Positions 1-6,991 of a DNA stretch of 64,000 bases are shown here, piece by piece (the first letter of the stretch is position 1; every line of letters begins with the position of its first letter). A program made the translations under genes and the position numbers. The stretch lies in NCBI RefSeq assembly GCF_001429045.1, contig NZ_LMHY01000030.1, forward strand, positions 245,498 to 309,497, written 5' to 3'. The stretch comes from Pseudomonas sp. Root71. GTDB taxonomy: Bacteria > Pseudomonadota > Gammaproteobacteria > Pseudomonadales > Pseudomonadaceae. The notes under the pieces are model-generated. The model ran no database searches. It had not been told where the DNA came from and saw only the letters and a list, made by a program, of their open reading frames with translations.

Positions 1-43
1 CAGTGGTTGGTGTGAACCACAAGTCTTGTGGCCGACTTCAATC

Positions 44-73
44 CCTGTGGGAGCGAGCTTGCTCGCGATGACG
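44..73. repeat. REP palindrome, single copy (GTGGGAGCGAGCTTGCTCGC class)
   Basis: The segment carries the short imperfect palindrome GAGCGAGCTTGCTCGC preceded by CTGTGG, the commonest REP class in this window. No inverted partner lies to its right before the next gene, so the partner, if any, lies left of position 1. The first 43 bases contain no coding region that I can support. Confidence 0.75.
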
Positions 74-169
74 TCTTGTCAGACGAAACATCTCTAACGG
101 CCACCCCGCTTCCGGCGCGCCCCCACCAAGCCGTATAGTTGCCCCATTCACGCTTTTACGAGATTGCCC

Positions 170-1042
170 ATGAGTCAGGAAACGCCGTACATCTTCGACG
201 CCACGACTGCCGATTTCGACCAGTCGGTGATCGAGAACTCTTTCCACAAGCCGGTGCTGGTGGATTTCTGGGCCGAATGGTGCGCGCCCTGCAAAGTGCT
301 GATGCCGATGTTGCAGAGCATTGCCGAGAGCTATCAGGGTGAATTGCTGCTGGCCAAGGTCAATTGCGACCTCGAACAAGACATCGTCGCCCGCTTCGGC
401 ATCCGCAGCCTGCCGACCGTGGTGCTGTTCAAGGACGGCCAGCCTGTCGACGGCTTTGCCGGTGCCCAGCCGGAATCCGCCGTGCGCGCCCTGCTCGAAC
501 CCCACGTGCAGATGCCGCCACCGGCCGCCGCCGATCCGTTCGAACAGGCCCAGGCGCTGTTCGACGACAGCCGCTTTGCCGATGCCGAAGCGCTGCTCAA
601 AGTGATCCTGGGTGAAGACAACACCAACGCCAAGGCACTGATCCTCTACGCCCGCTGCCTGACCGAGCGCGGTGAACTGGGCGAAGCGCAAGCCGTGCTG
701 GATGCGGTCAAGAGCGACGAGCACAAGGCCGCGCTGGCTGGCGCCAAGGCACAGATCAAGTTTCTCGGTCTGGCCAAGGACCTGCCGGATGCCGCCGATC
801 TGAAGGCCCGGCTGGCAAAAGACCCGCTGGACGATGAAGCGGTCTATCAACTGGCGATCCAGCAACTGGCCCGTCAGCAGTACGACGCCGCTCTGGATGC
901 TTTGCTCAAGCTGTTCACCCGCAACCGCAGCTACAGCGAAGGCCTGCCACACAAGACCTTGCTGCAGGTGTTCGAGTTGCTGGGCAATGATCATCCGTTG
1001 GTGAGCACCTACCGCCGCAAGTTGTTTGCCGCCCTCTATTAA
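170..1042 (+). CDS. ybbN: Thioredoxin-domain co-chaperone (YbbN/CnoX family)
   Basis: This 290-residue protein has an N-terminal thioredoxin fold with an intact WCAPC active site (Cys38 and Cys41), followed from about residue 125 by a helical region rich in Ala and Leu that fits the TPR-like repeats of YbbN/CnoX. Members of that family are thioredoxin-like holdases that hand clients to GroEL and DnaK and protect against oxidative damage by chlorine; that role is inferred from the family. I chose the ATG at 170 (MSQETPYIF) over an in-frame TTG two codons upstream because the ATG start matches homologue N-termini. It probably corresponds to PA4061 of P. aeruginosa. It is followed by a REP pair that separates it from a convergent gene. 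Confidence 0.88.
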   Translation: MSQETPYIFDATTADFDQSVIENSFHKPVLVDFWAEWCAPCKVLMPMLQSIAESYQGELLLAKVNCDLEQDIVARFGIRSLPTVVLFKDGQPVDGFAGAQPESAVRALLEPHVQMPPPAAADPFEQAQALFDDSRFADAEALLKVILGEDNTNAKALILYARCLTERGELGEAQAVLDAVKSDEHKAALAGAKAQIKFLGLAKDLPDAADLKARLAKDPLDDEAVYQLAIQQLARQQYDAALDALLKLFTRNRSYSEGLPHKTLLQVFELLGNDHPLVSTYRRKLFAALY

Positions 1043-1045
1043 AAA

Positions 1046-1128
1046 TCAAAAGATCGCAGCCTGCGGCAGCTCCTACAGAGAATATGTATTCACCCTGTAG
1101 GAGCTGCCGCAGGCTGCGATCTTTTTAC
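1046..1128. repeat. Inverted pair of REP elements (TAGGAGCTGCCGCAGGCTGC class)
   Basis: Two copies of a roughly 30-base element (AGATCGCAGCCTGCGGCAGC and its reverse complement) face each other across about 17 bases, between convergent genes. The transcript would fold into a long hairpin, so the pair may act as a bidirectional terminator or mRNA stabiliser. This class differs in sequence from the element at the left edge of the window. Confidence 0.8.
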
Positions 1129-1131
1129 GGT

Positions 1132-1473
1132 CTACTCGATCCAGCTGTAGAGCGGCGTATCCCCGCCGCTCACTACCTTCACGTCCGGACTATGGCGCAA
1201 ACGCACCAGCAGGCGTTTGCCCGCCGCCGCGCTGCCGGTCAGCCCTTCGAGTTGATCAAGCAGGTCCGGCCCGCTGAGCTGCCCTGCCTTGCGCAGCAAA
1301 TCCCTGGCGATCTGCCACAGCGCATCATCCTGATTCAGTGGTTTCGCCGCTGGCACGCTGACGGCGGATTTTTCCACCTGCAACTGCGCCCCTAGCCGCG
1401 CCCAGTCCGCGTCGTCCATCTCCAGGGTCAAATCCACCGGCCAATCGCCGATGCTTCCGCGAATTCGCAACAT
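1132..1473 (-). CDS. Small conserved hypothetical protein
   Basis: A 113-residue protein beginning MLRIRGSIGDWPVDLTLEMD. I chose the ATG at 1473 because a GGGAG stretch lies upstream and the 13 residues further upstream are compositionally odd. It has no signal peptide, membrane segment or motif that I can assign. The N-terminal part looks like beta strands with an acidic patch, and the C-terminal part (LVRLRHSPDVKVVSGGDTPLYSW) is the best conserved-looking stretch. It sits head-on to the YbbN-like gene and divergent from the zinc-associated operon, as PA4062 does in P. aeruginosa by my recollection. Its function is unknown. Confidence 0.7.
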   Translation of the reverse strand: MLRIRGSIGDWPVDLTLEMDDADWARLGAQLQVEKSAVSVPAAKPLNQDDALWQIARDLLRKAGQLSGPDLLDQLEGLTGSAAAGKRLLVRLRHSPDVKVVSGGDTPLYSWIE

Positions 1474-1558
1474 AGGTCTGCTCCCGCACATTTCTTCCCG
1501 GCATGCTCCCATGGGACTTGTGCAACGCCAAGCAGGCAGTCAAACTCTCCGCACTTAC

Positions 1559-1571
1559 GTTATAAGATTAC
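1559..1571 (+). promoter_or_regulatory. Possible Zur box upstream of the DUF2796 operon
   Basis: GTTATAAGATTAC differs at two positions from GTTATAATATAAC, the core of gamma-proteobacterial Zur sites, and is followed by ATAAC and ATTTTC, which resemble the outer arm. It lies 38 bases before the ATG at 1609, where repression would be expected. The match is by eye only. Confidence 0.45.
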
Positions 1572-1608
1572 ATAACATTTTCTTCATTTTACTTTTCGGA
1601 GACTCGTC

Positions 1609-2199
1609 ATGCGCCGTCTGCTTCTCGCCCTGCCGTTTGCCATGTTGCCGCTGGCTGTCGCCCATGCCGCCGACGAACACGATCATGAGCATGGCAGCCT
1701 GGCCGCCCACGAACATGGCGTGGGACGCCTGAACGCGGCGCTGGACGGCAAGACCCTGGAGCTGGAGCTGGAAAGCCCAGCCATGAACCTGGTGGGTTTC
1801 GAGCACGTCGCCACCAGCGACGCCGACAAAGCCAAGGTCGCCGCCACCCGCGCGCAACTCGAGCAACCACTGGCCCTGTTCAACCTGCCGAAAGCCGCCG
1901 GTTGCGTGGTGGAAAACCAGGAACTGGAAAGCCCGCTGTTCGGCGACAAACCCGAGGCCGACGATGATCACGATGAAGACGCCAAGGACGAAGACGGCCA
2001 CGAACATCATCATGATCACAGCGAAATCCACGCTCGCTATCAGTTCACCTGCGCCACGCCAGATGCATTGAAGACCCTGGACCTGGCGAATATTTTCACC
2101 CGCTTCCCGGCCACCCGGAAAATTCAGGTACAACTGATCGGCCCGAGCGGGCAGCAAGGGGTTGATGTGACGGCCAAGGCTGCTGCGCTGAAATTCTGA
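1609..2199 (+). CDS. DUF2796 / ZrgA-family zinc-associated periplasmic protein
   Basis: This 196-residue protein has a clear signal peptide (MRRLLLALPFAMLPLAVAHA, cleaved near residue 20). The mature start is His/Asp-rich (DEHDHEHG, then HEHG), and a second acidic/His cluster near residues 120-143 includes DDDHDED and HEHHHDHSE. Such clusters are expected metal ligands. DUF2796 proteins include ZrgA of the Vibrio cholerae zinc-regulated zrg system and, as I recall, PA4063, which is induced by zinc starvation. Its role as a periplasmic zinc-binding partner of the downstream ABC genes is inferred. A GGAG ribosome site precedes the ATG and a possible Zur box lies upstream. Confidence 0.82.
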   Translation: MRRLLLALPFAMLPLAVAHAADEHDHEHGSLAAHEHGVGRLNAALDGKTLELELESPAMNLVGFEHVATSDADKAKVAATRAQLEQPLALFNLPKAAGCVVENQELESPLFGDKPEADDDHDEDAKDEDGHEHHHDHSEIHARYQFTCATPDALKTLDLANIFTRFPATRKIQVQLIGPSGQQGVDVTAKAAALKF

Positions 2200-2215
2200 A
2201 TTCACTGAAGCCCCC

Positions 2216-2301
2216 CTGTAGGAGCTGCGGAGTGAAACGAGGCTGCGATCTTTTGACCTTCAACGATCAAAAGATCGCAGCCTGCGGCAGCTCCTACACA
2301 G
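2216..2301. repeat. Inverted pair of REP elements (TAGGAGCTGC class)
   Basis: Two facing copies of the same class as at 1046-1128, the left one degenerate (GAGTGAAACGAGG replaces the centre). They lie between the DUF2796 gene and the ATPase gene, which are on the same strand and probably functionally linked. The hairpin would therefore fall inside a polycistronic message and may tune relative expression. Confidence 0.75.
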
Positions 2302-2329
2302 GTCAATCAACACCCATGAAATCGGCTAA

Positions 2330-3040
2330 ATGACCCAAGCACTCATCGAACTGTCCGACCTGGGCTTCAGTTGGCCCGGTCACCCGCCGCTGCTGGACAT
2401 CCCGGCGTTTCGCCTGGAGCGCGGCGAAACCCTGTTCCTCAAAGGCCCCAGCGGCAGCGGCAAGACCACCCTGCTCGGCTTGCTCGGCGGCGTGCAAAAG
2501 CCTGATCGCGGCAGCATCCGCCTGCTCGGCCAGGAACTGACGCAACTCTCGGCCGGCGCCCGCGACCACTTCCGCGTCGATCACACCGGCTACATCTTCC
2601 AGCAGTTCAACCTGCTGCCGTTTCTGTCGGTGCGCGAGAACGTCGAACTGCCCTGCCACTTCTCGAAACTGCGCGCCGAACGGGCGAAACAACGCCACGG
2701 CAGCGTCGACAAAGCCGCCGCCACGCTGCTCGCCCACCTGGGTTTGAAGGATGAAAACATCCTCGGTCGCCGCGCCGACTCGCTGTCCATCGGCCAGCAG
2801 CAACGGGTCGCCGCCGCCCGCGCACTGATCGGTCAACCGGAACTGGTGATCGCCGACGAGCCGACCTCGGCCCTCGATTACGACGCCCGCGAGAACTTCA
2901 TTCGCCTGCTGTTCGCCGAGTGCCGCGAAGCCGGGTCGAGCCTGTTGTTCGTCAGCCATGACCAGAGCCTGGCGCCGCTGTTCGACCACAACCTGTCGCT
3001 GGCCGAACTCAATCGCGCCGCCACCCCGCCCGAGGTCTGA
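2330..3040 (+). CDS. ABC transporter ATP-binding protein (LolD/MacB-type)
   Basis: A 236-residue nucleotide-binding subunit with Walker A GPSGSGKTT (about residues 40-47), Q-loop FQQFNLLPF, a slightly unusual signature LSIGQQQR (LSGGQ in most relatives), Walker B ELVIADEPTSALD and switch His in FVSHD. It belongs to the LolD/MacB/FtsE branch, whose members pair with FtsX-type permeases. It lies one base before the permease ATG and is probably co-transcribed with it. In P. aeruginosa the matching pair (PA4064-PA4065, from memory) responds to zinc limitation. The substrate cannot be read from sequence: lipoprotein, peptide or metal-related cargo are all possible. Confidence 0.88.
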   Translation: MTQALIELSDLGFSWPGHPPLLDIPAFRLERGETLFLKGPSGSGKTTLLGLLGGVQKPDRGSIRLLGQELTQLSAGARDHFRVDHTGYIFQQFNLLPFLSVRENVELPCHFSKLRAERAKQRHGSVDKAAATLLAHLGLKDENILGRRADSLSIGQQQRVAAARALIGQPELVIADEPTSALDYDARENFIRLLFAECREAGSSLLFVSHDQSLAPLFDHNLSLAELNRAATPPEV

Positions 3041-3041
3041 G

Positions 3042-4307
3042 ATGTATCTGTTTCGTCTAGCCATGGCCAGCCTGGCTAACCGTCGCTTCACTGCGATCCT
3101 CACCGCGTTCGCCATTGCCCTGTCGGTGTGCCTGTTGCTGGCGGTGGAGCGCGTGCGCACCGAAGCCAAGGCCAGTTTCGCCAGCACCATCAGCGGCACC
3201 GACCTGATCGTCGGCGCCCGCTCAGGCTCGGTGAACCTGTTGCTGTATTCGGTGTTCCGTATCGGCAACGCCACCAACAACATCCGCTGGGACAGCTTCG
3301 AACACTTCGCCAGCAACCCGAAAGTGAAGTGGGCGATCCCTATGTCCCTCGGCGACTCCCATCGTGGTTATCGGGTGATGGGGACCACTGAAGCGTACTT
3401 CGAACATTACCAGTACGGACGCCAGCAACACCTGCAACTGGCCGATGGCCGGGCTTTTGCCACTGACCCGTTCGAAGTGGTGCTCGGCGCCGAAGTGGCC
3501 GATGCACTGCACTACAAACTCGGTGACAAACTGGTGCTGGCCCACGGCGTGGCGGCGATCAGCCTGGTCAAGCACGACGACAAGCCATTCACCGTGGTCG
3601 GCATTCTCAAACGCACCGGCACACCGGTGGACCGCACGCTGCACATCAGCCTCGGTGGCATGGAAGCGATTCACATCGACTGGCATAACGGCGTGCCGGC
3701 CCGGGGCGAGGGGCGCATCACCGCCGACCAGGCGCGCAACATGGACCTCACGCCGCAAGCGATCACCGCGTTCATGCTCGGCCTGAACAACAAGATTTCG
3801 ACCTTTGCCCTGCAACGGGAAATCAACGAGTTCCGTGGTGAGCCGATGCTGGCGATCCTGCCGGGCGTGGCGTTGCAGGAGCTGTGGAGTCTGATGGGCA
3901 CCGCGGAAAAGGCTTTGTTCGTGGTCTCGCTGTTTGTGGTGCTGACCGGGTTGATCGGCATGCTTACGGCGATTCTCACCAGCCTCAATGAACGCCGCCG
4001 GGAGATGGCGATCCTGCGCTCGGTGGGCGCACGCCCCTGGCACATCGCGACGCTGTTGGTTCTGGAAGCCTTTGCCCTGGCGCTGTCGGGCGTGATCGCC
4101 GGTGTGGCGTTGTTGTATGTGTGCATCGCGGCGGCCCAGGGCTATGTGCAAGCCAACTACGGTCTGTTCCTGCCGCTGTCCTGGCCGAGCGAATATGAAT
4201 GGACGCTGCTCGGTGGCATCCTGATCGCCGCGCTGCTGATGGGCAGTGTGCCGGCCTGGCGCGCCTATCGCCAATCCCTGGCCGATGGCCTGTCGATTCG
4301 TTTATGA
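3042..4307 (+). CDS. ABC transporter permease, FtsX/MacB-like
   Basis: This 421-residue membrane protein follows the type VII (MacB/LolE) layout: an N-terminal membrane helix (about residues 16-36), a large periplasmic domain of about 240 residues, then three C-terminal helices containing the FtsX-family core around SLNERRREMAILRSVGARPW. The ATG at 3042 follows the ATPase stop by one base. Its stop overlaps an in-frame ATG of the next gene. Type VII systems transduce force across the envelope rather than importing solutes, so a direct zinc importer is less likely than a role in envelope protein or metallochaperone handling. That is inference. Confidence 0.85.
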   Translation: MYLFRLAMASLANRRFTAILTAFAIALSVCLLLAVERVRTEAKASFASTISGTDLIVGARSGSVNLLLYSVFRIGNATNNIRWDSFEHFASNPKVKWAIPMSLGDSHRGYRVMGTTEAYFEHYQYGRQQHLQLADGRAFATDPFEVVLGAEVADALHYKLGDKLVLAHGVAAISLVKHDDKPFTVVGILKRTGTPVDRTLHISLGGMEAIHIDWHNGVPARGEGRITADQARNMDLTPQAITAFMLGLNNKISTFALQREINEFRGEPMLAILPGVALQELWSLMGTAEKALFVVSLFVVLTGLIGMLTAILTSLNERRREMAILRSVGARPWHIATLLVLEAFALALSGVIAGVALLYVCIAAAQGYVQANYGLFLPLSWPSEYEWTLLGGILIAALLMGSVPAWRAYRQSLADGLSIRL

Positions 4308-4318
4308 GGACGTTGAAA

Positions 4319-4837
4319 ATGCCTCGCGCCGTACTTGCGCTGTTGATGCTGGTCGCCCTGCCGCTGTGGGCGGCCCAGCCAAAAGACCTGACCTGGTCGG
4401 AGATGATCCCGCCCGACGCGCCAAAAGAAGTGCCGAACATGACGCCGCTGCACGATCTTTCGCAGATGAGCAATGCTCTGTCGGCCGAATCGGCGCCCGC
4501 CGCCAAGCAAGACCTGCCCAATGCACCGGTGGTCAAGACCCTCGATGGCCAGAACATTCGCCTGCCGGGTTACATCGTGCCGCTGGAAGTGAGCGAGGAA
4601 GGCCGCACCACGGAGTTTCTGCTGGTGCCGTATTTCGGCGCCTGCATCCATGTGCCGCCACCGCCGTCGAACCAGATCGTGCACGTCAAAAGTGAGGTTG
4701 GCGTGAAGCTCGACGAGTTGTATCAGCCTTACTGGATCGAAGGCGCGTTGCAGGTCAAGGCGTCCACCAGCGAACTGGCGGATGCCGGATATCAGATGGA
4801 GGCGGACAAGATTTACCTGTATGAACTGCCGGAGTGA
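4319..4837 (+). CDS. DUF3299 exported protein of the zinc-linked ABC operon
   Basis: A 172-residue protein with a signal peptide (MPRAVLALLMLVALPLWAAQ). I chose the ATG at 4319, which has GAGGA eight bases upstream, over the ATG at 4304 that overlaps the permease stop. The mature protein contains LPGYIVPLE and FFGACIHVPPPPSNQI-like segments (here YFGACIHVPPPPSNQI), typical of DUF3299. The single conserved Cys and adjacent His in GACIHVPPP are candidate metal ligands. It is the last gene of the DUF2796-ATPase-permease cluster and is probably a periplasmic partner of it. Function is not established. Confidence 0.8.
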   Translation: MPRAVLALLMLVALPLWAAQPKDLTWSEMIPPDAPKEVPNMTPLHDLSQMSNALSAESAPAAKQDLPNAPVVKTLDGQNIRLPGYIVPLEVSEEGRTTEFLLVPYFGACIHVPPPPSNQIVHVKSEVGVKLDELYQPYWIEGALQVKASTSELADAGYQMEADKIYLYELPE

Positions 4838-4867
4838 GTCCGACTGTATTGTGTCAACTGTCTGTCC

Positions 4868-4970
4868 GCCATCGCGAGCAAGCTCGCTCCCACAGGGTCA
4901 AGTGCTGAAACACAAATCTTCAGCACACCACAACTCCTTGTGGGAGCGAGCTTGCTCCGGGCGGCGATCC
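4868..4970. repeat. Inverted pair of REP elements (GAGCGAGCTTGCTC class)
   Basis: CGCGAGCAAGCTCGCTCCCACAG and its facing copy TGTGGGAGCGAGCTTGCTCC are separated by about 40 bases, after the DUF3299 gene and before the ompW promoter. The pair probably forms the end of the upstream operon's message. Confidence 0.8.
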
Positions 4971-5021
4971 GACGATGAGGCCATGAAAAACACCACAAAA
5001 ATCACTCCCACCCCACTTTCA

Positions 5022-5063
5022 TTGAGCTGCATCAAAAGACCGAATAGTTAGCCCGCTTACCAT
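5022..5063 (+). promoter_or_regulatory. Anr/FNR-type activator site and promoter of ompW
   Basis: TTGAGCTGCATCAA at 5022-5035 matches the Anr/FNR consensus TTGAT-N4-ATCAA at nine of ten positions. A plausible -10, TACCAT, lies at 5058-5063. With a start near 5070 the activator site would be centred at about -41.5, the classical class II position. P. aeruginosa oprG (ompW family) is known to depend on Anr. Confidence 0.7.
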
Positions 5064-5099
5064 TGGACATCGAACTTTTTAACGTCCTCTGGAGCCCCC

Positions 5100-5798
5100 A
5101 TGAACAAGTCCATGCTCAGCGCTTCGCTGGTTGCCCTCGCGCTTGCAGCCCCGCTCGCCCACGCCTTCGAGGCGGGCGACATTCTCCTTCGCGCCGGTGC
5201 AATCACCGTCAACCCGGAAGCCGACAGCTCCAGTGTCAAGGTTGATCAAGGCCCGCTGGCGGGTGCCGACCTGGGTGGCAAGGCGACACTGAGCAGCGAT
5301 ACGCAACTGGGCTTGAACTTCGCCTACATGCTCACCAACCACCTGGGCATCGAGCTGCTGGCGGCGACCCCATTTGAACATGATGTAAAAATCAAGGGCA
5401 CCGCGCTGGCACCCGCCAACGGCAAGCTCGGTAGCATCAAACAGCTGCCGCCGACCTTGAGCCTGGTGTATTACCCGCTGGATCCCAAGTCGGCGTTCCA
5501 GCCGTACATCGGCGGTGGCATCAACTACACCTATATCTACGACGAACATGTCGGCAGCCGAGCCCAGTCCGCCGGTTTCAGTAACTTCAAGGCGGATAAT
5601 TCCTGGGGGCTGGCCTGGCAGGTCGGTGCCGACTACATGCTGACCGACAACGTGATGATTAACGCCCAGGTGCGCTACATCGACATCGATACCACCGCCA
5701 CTGTGGAAAACAACGCCATTGCACCCGGCACCCGGGCCAAGGTAGACGTTGATGTGGATCCGTTCGTCTACATGGTGGGTCTGGGTTACAAGTTCTAA
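5100..5798 (+). CDS. oprG: OmpW/OprG-family outer membrane protein
   Basis: A 232-residue protein with a signal peptide (MNKSMLSASLVALALAAPLAHA) followed by FEAGDILLRAGAITVNPEAD, the OmpW hallmark start. The remainder alternates in the way expected for an eight-stranded barrel, with LVYYPLDPKSAFQPYIGGG and a C-terminal aromatic residue (GLGYKF) that serves as the BAM recognition signal. OmpW-type channels pass small hydrophobic or amino-acid-like solutes and are induced at low oxygen or with iron. The site at 5022-5035 agrees with oxygen control. Position next to the epimerase gene matches PA4067-PA4068 by my recollection. Confidence 0.9.
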   Translation: MNKSMLSASLVALALAAPLAHAFEAGDILLRAGAITVNPEADSSSVKVDQGPLAGADLGGKATLSSDTQLGLNFAYMLTNHLGIELLAATPFEHDVKIKGTALAPANGKLGSIKQLPPTLSLVYYPLDPKSAFQPYIGGGINYTYIYDEHVGSRAQSAGFSNFKADNSWGLAWQVGADYMLTDNVMINAQVRYIDIDTTATVENNAIAPGTRAKVDVDVDPFVYMVGLGYKF

Positions 5799-5842
5799 GC
5801 GACACTGCTGGAAGAATGTTCACGTGGTGGTGAACCTGGCTG

Positions 5843-5978
5843 TTGTGGCGAGGGAGCTTGCTCCCGCTGGGTTGCGAAGCGACCCTAAAACCGACAAAAG
5901 CGGTGATTCAAACAAACCGCATTGACTGGATTTACGACTGCTGCGCAGTCGAGCGGGAGCAAGCTCCCTCGCCACAGG
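5843..5978. repeat. Inverted pair of REP elements (GGCGAGGGAGCTTGCTCCC class)
   Basis: Left copy TGGCGAGGGAGCTTGCTCCC with the tail GCTGGGTTGCGAAGC, right copy GGGAGCAAGCTCCCTCGCCA preceded by GCTGCGCAGTCGA. This is a third sequence class of REP in the window. The two arms are about 70 bases apart and lie between the convergent ompW and epimerase genes. Confidence 0.8.
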
Positions 5979-6011
5979 AGTTGCACAAGTTGTACGTAAA
6001 TTCCGGCCATG

Positions 6012-6042
6012 AAAAAGGCGCCTGTAAAAAGGCGCCTTTTTC
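6012..6042. terminator. Bidirectional intrinsic terminator
   Basis: AAAAAGGCGCC and GGCGCCTTTTT form a hairpin with A and T runs on both sides, between the convergent ompW gene and the epimerase gene. It can serve both directions. Confidence 0.85.
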
Positions 6043-6061
6043 ATGTCCGCATGGAAGCGAT

Positions 6062-6991
6062 CTATCGCCCCAGCAACCGCGCCAGCCCCTCGCGCATCGG
6101 GGTCTGCTCAGTGGTACTGAAGCGTTCCAACAGGCGCCGGTTGTTCGCCCGGGAATGACGAATGTCACCGGAGCGCGCCGGGCCGTAGCTCACCGGTGGC
6201 AGCTTGCCGACCACCGCTTCGAGCGCTTCGAGCATTTGCTTGAGGGTCGTCGCCTGGTTCCAGCCGACGTTGACCGCACCGTCTTCGACCCGGGGCTTCT
6301 CGATGGCCTGCACCAGCAAGTCGACCAGATCTTCGACATAGACAAAATCCCGGGTCTGCTCGCCATCGCCGAACACCGTGATCGGCAAGCCCTTCAGTGC
6401 GCGCTCGCTGAATATGCTGATTACCCCGGAGTACGGCGAGGACGGATCCTGGCGCGGACCGAAGATGTTGAAGAAGCGGAAAATCACCGGCTCCAGCGCA
6501 TGTTGGCGGCGGTAGAAGTCGAAGTAATGCTCGCTGGCCAGTTTGTCCACCGCGTAAGGCGTCAACGGCGCCTTGGGCGTGTCTTCGTCAATCGACTCAC
6601 CTTCGCCGTTGTTGCCATACACCGCCGCGCTCGAAGCAAACAGCACACGCTTGACCCCGGTCTGGCGCATGGCTTCGCAGACGTTCAGCGTGCCGATGAA
6701 GTTGCTCTGGTGCGTGCGCACCGGATCGTCTACCGAGGCCTGCACCGAAGCCACGGCCGCCAGGTGCGCCACGGCGCTGCAACCGGCCATCGTCCGGGCA
6801 ACCAAAGCTGCATCGGCCACGTCGCCAACGATCAGTTCGACCCTGGGATTGTCCAGCGGCAGATTGCTGCGTTTGCCCGTGGACAGGTCATCGAGAATCC
6901 GCACCGAGTGGCCCTTGGCAAGCAGCGCGTCAGTCAGGTGAGAACCAATGAAACCGGCACCACCGGTGATCAAAACGGGGCCGTCAGCCAT
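6062..6991 (-). CDS. NAD-dependent epimerase/dehydratase (GalE-like SDR)
   Basis: A 309-residue extended SDR. It has the dinucleotide-binding GGAGFIGSH near residue 10, an acidic residue after the second strand (LDDLST), the active-site Ser in FASSAAVYG, the catalytic pair in PYAVDK (YxxxK), and RFFNIFGPRQDP, which is typical of nucleotide-sugar 4-epimerases. Substrate is probably a UDP-sugar, but it cannot be fixed from sequence. The ATG at 6991 overlaps the end of the upstream SDR gene by eight bases, so the two are translationally coupled. It probably corresponds to PA4068. Confidence 0.88.
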   Translation of the reverse strand: MADGPVLITGGAGFIGSHLTDALLAKGHSVRILDDLSTGKRSNLPLDNPRVELIVGDVADAALVARTMAGCSAVAHLAAVASVQASVDDPVRTHQSNFIGTLNVCEAMRQTGVKRVLFASSAAVYGNNGEGESIDEDTPKAPLTPYAVDKLASEHYFDFYRRQHALEPVIFRFFNIFGPRQDPSSPYSGVISIFSERALKGLPITVFGDGEQTRDFVYVEDLVDLLVQAIEKPRVEDGAVNVGWNQATTLKQMLEALEAVVGKLPPVSYGPARSGDIRHSRANNRRLLERFSTTEQTPMREGLARLLGR

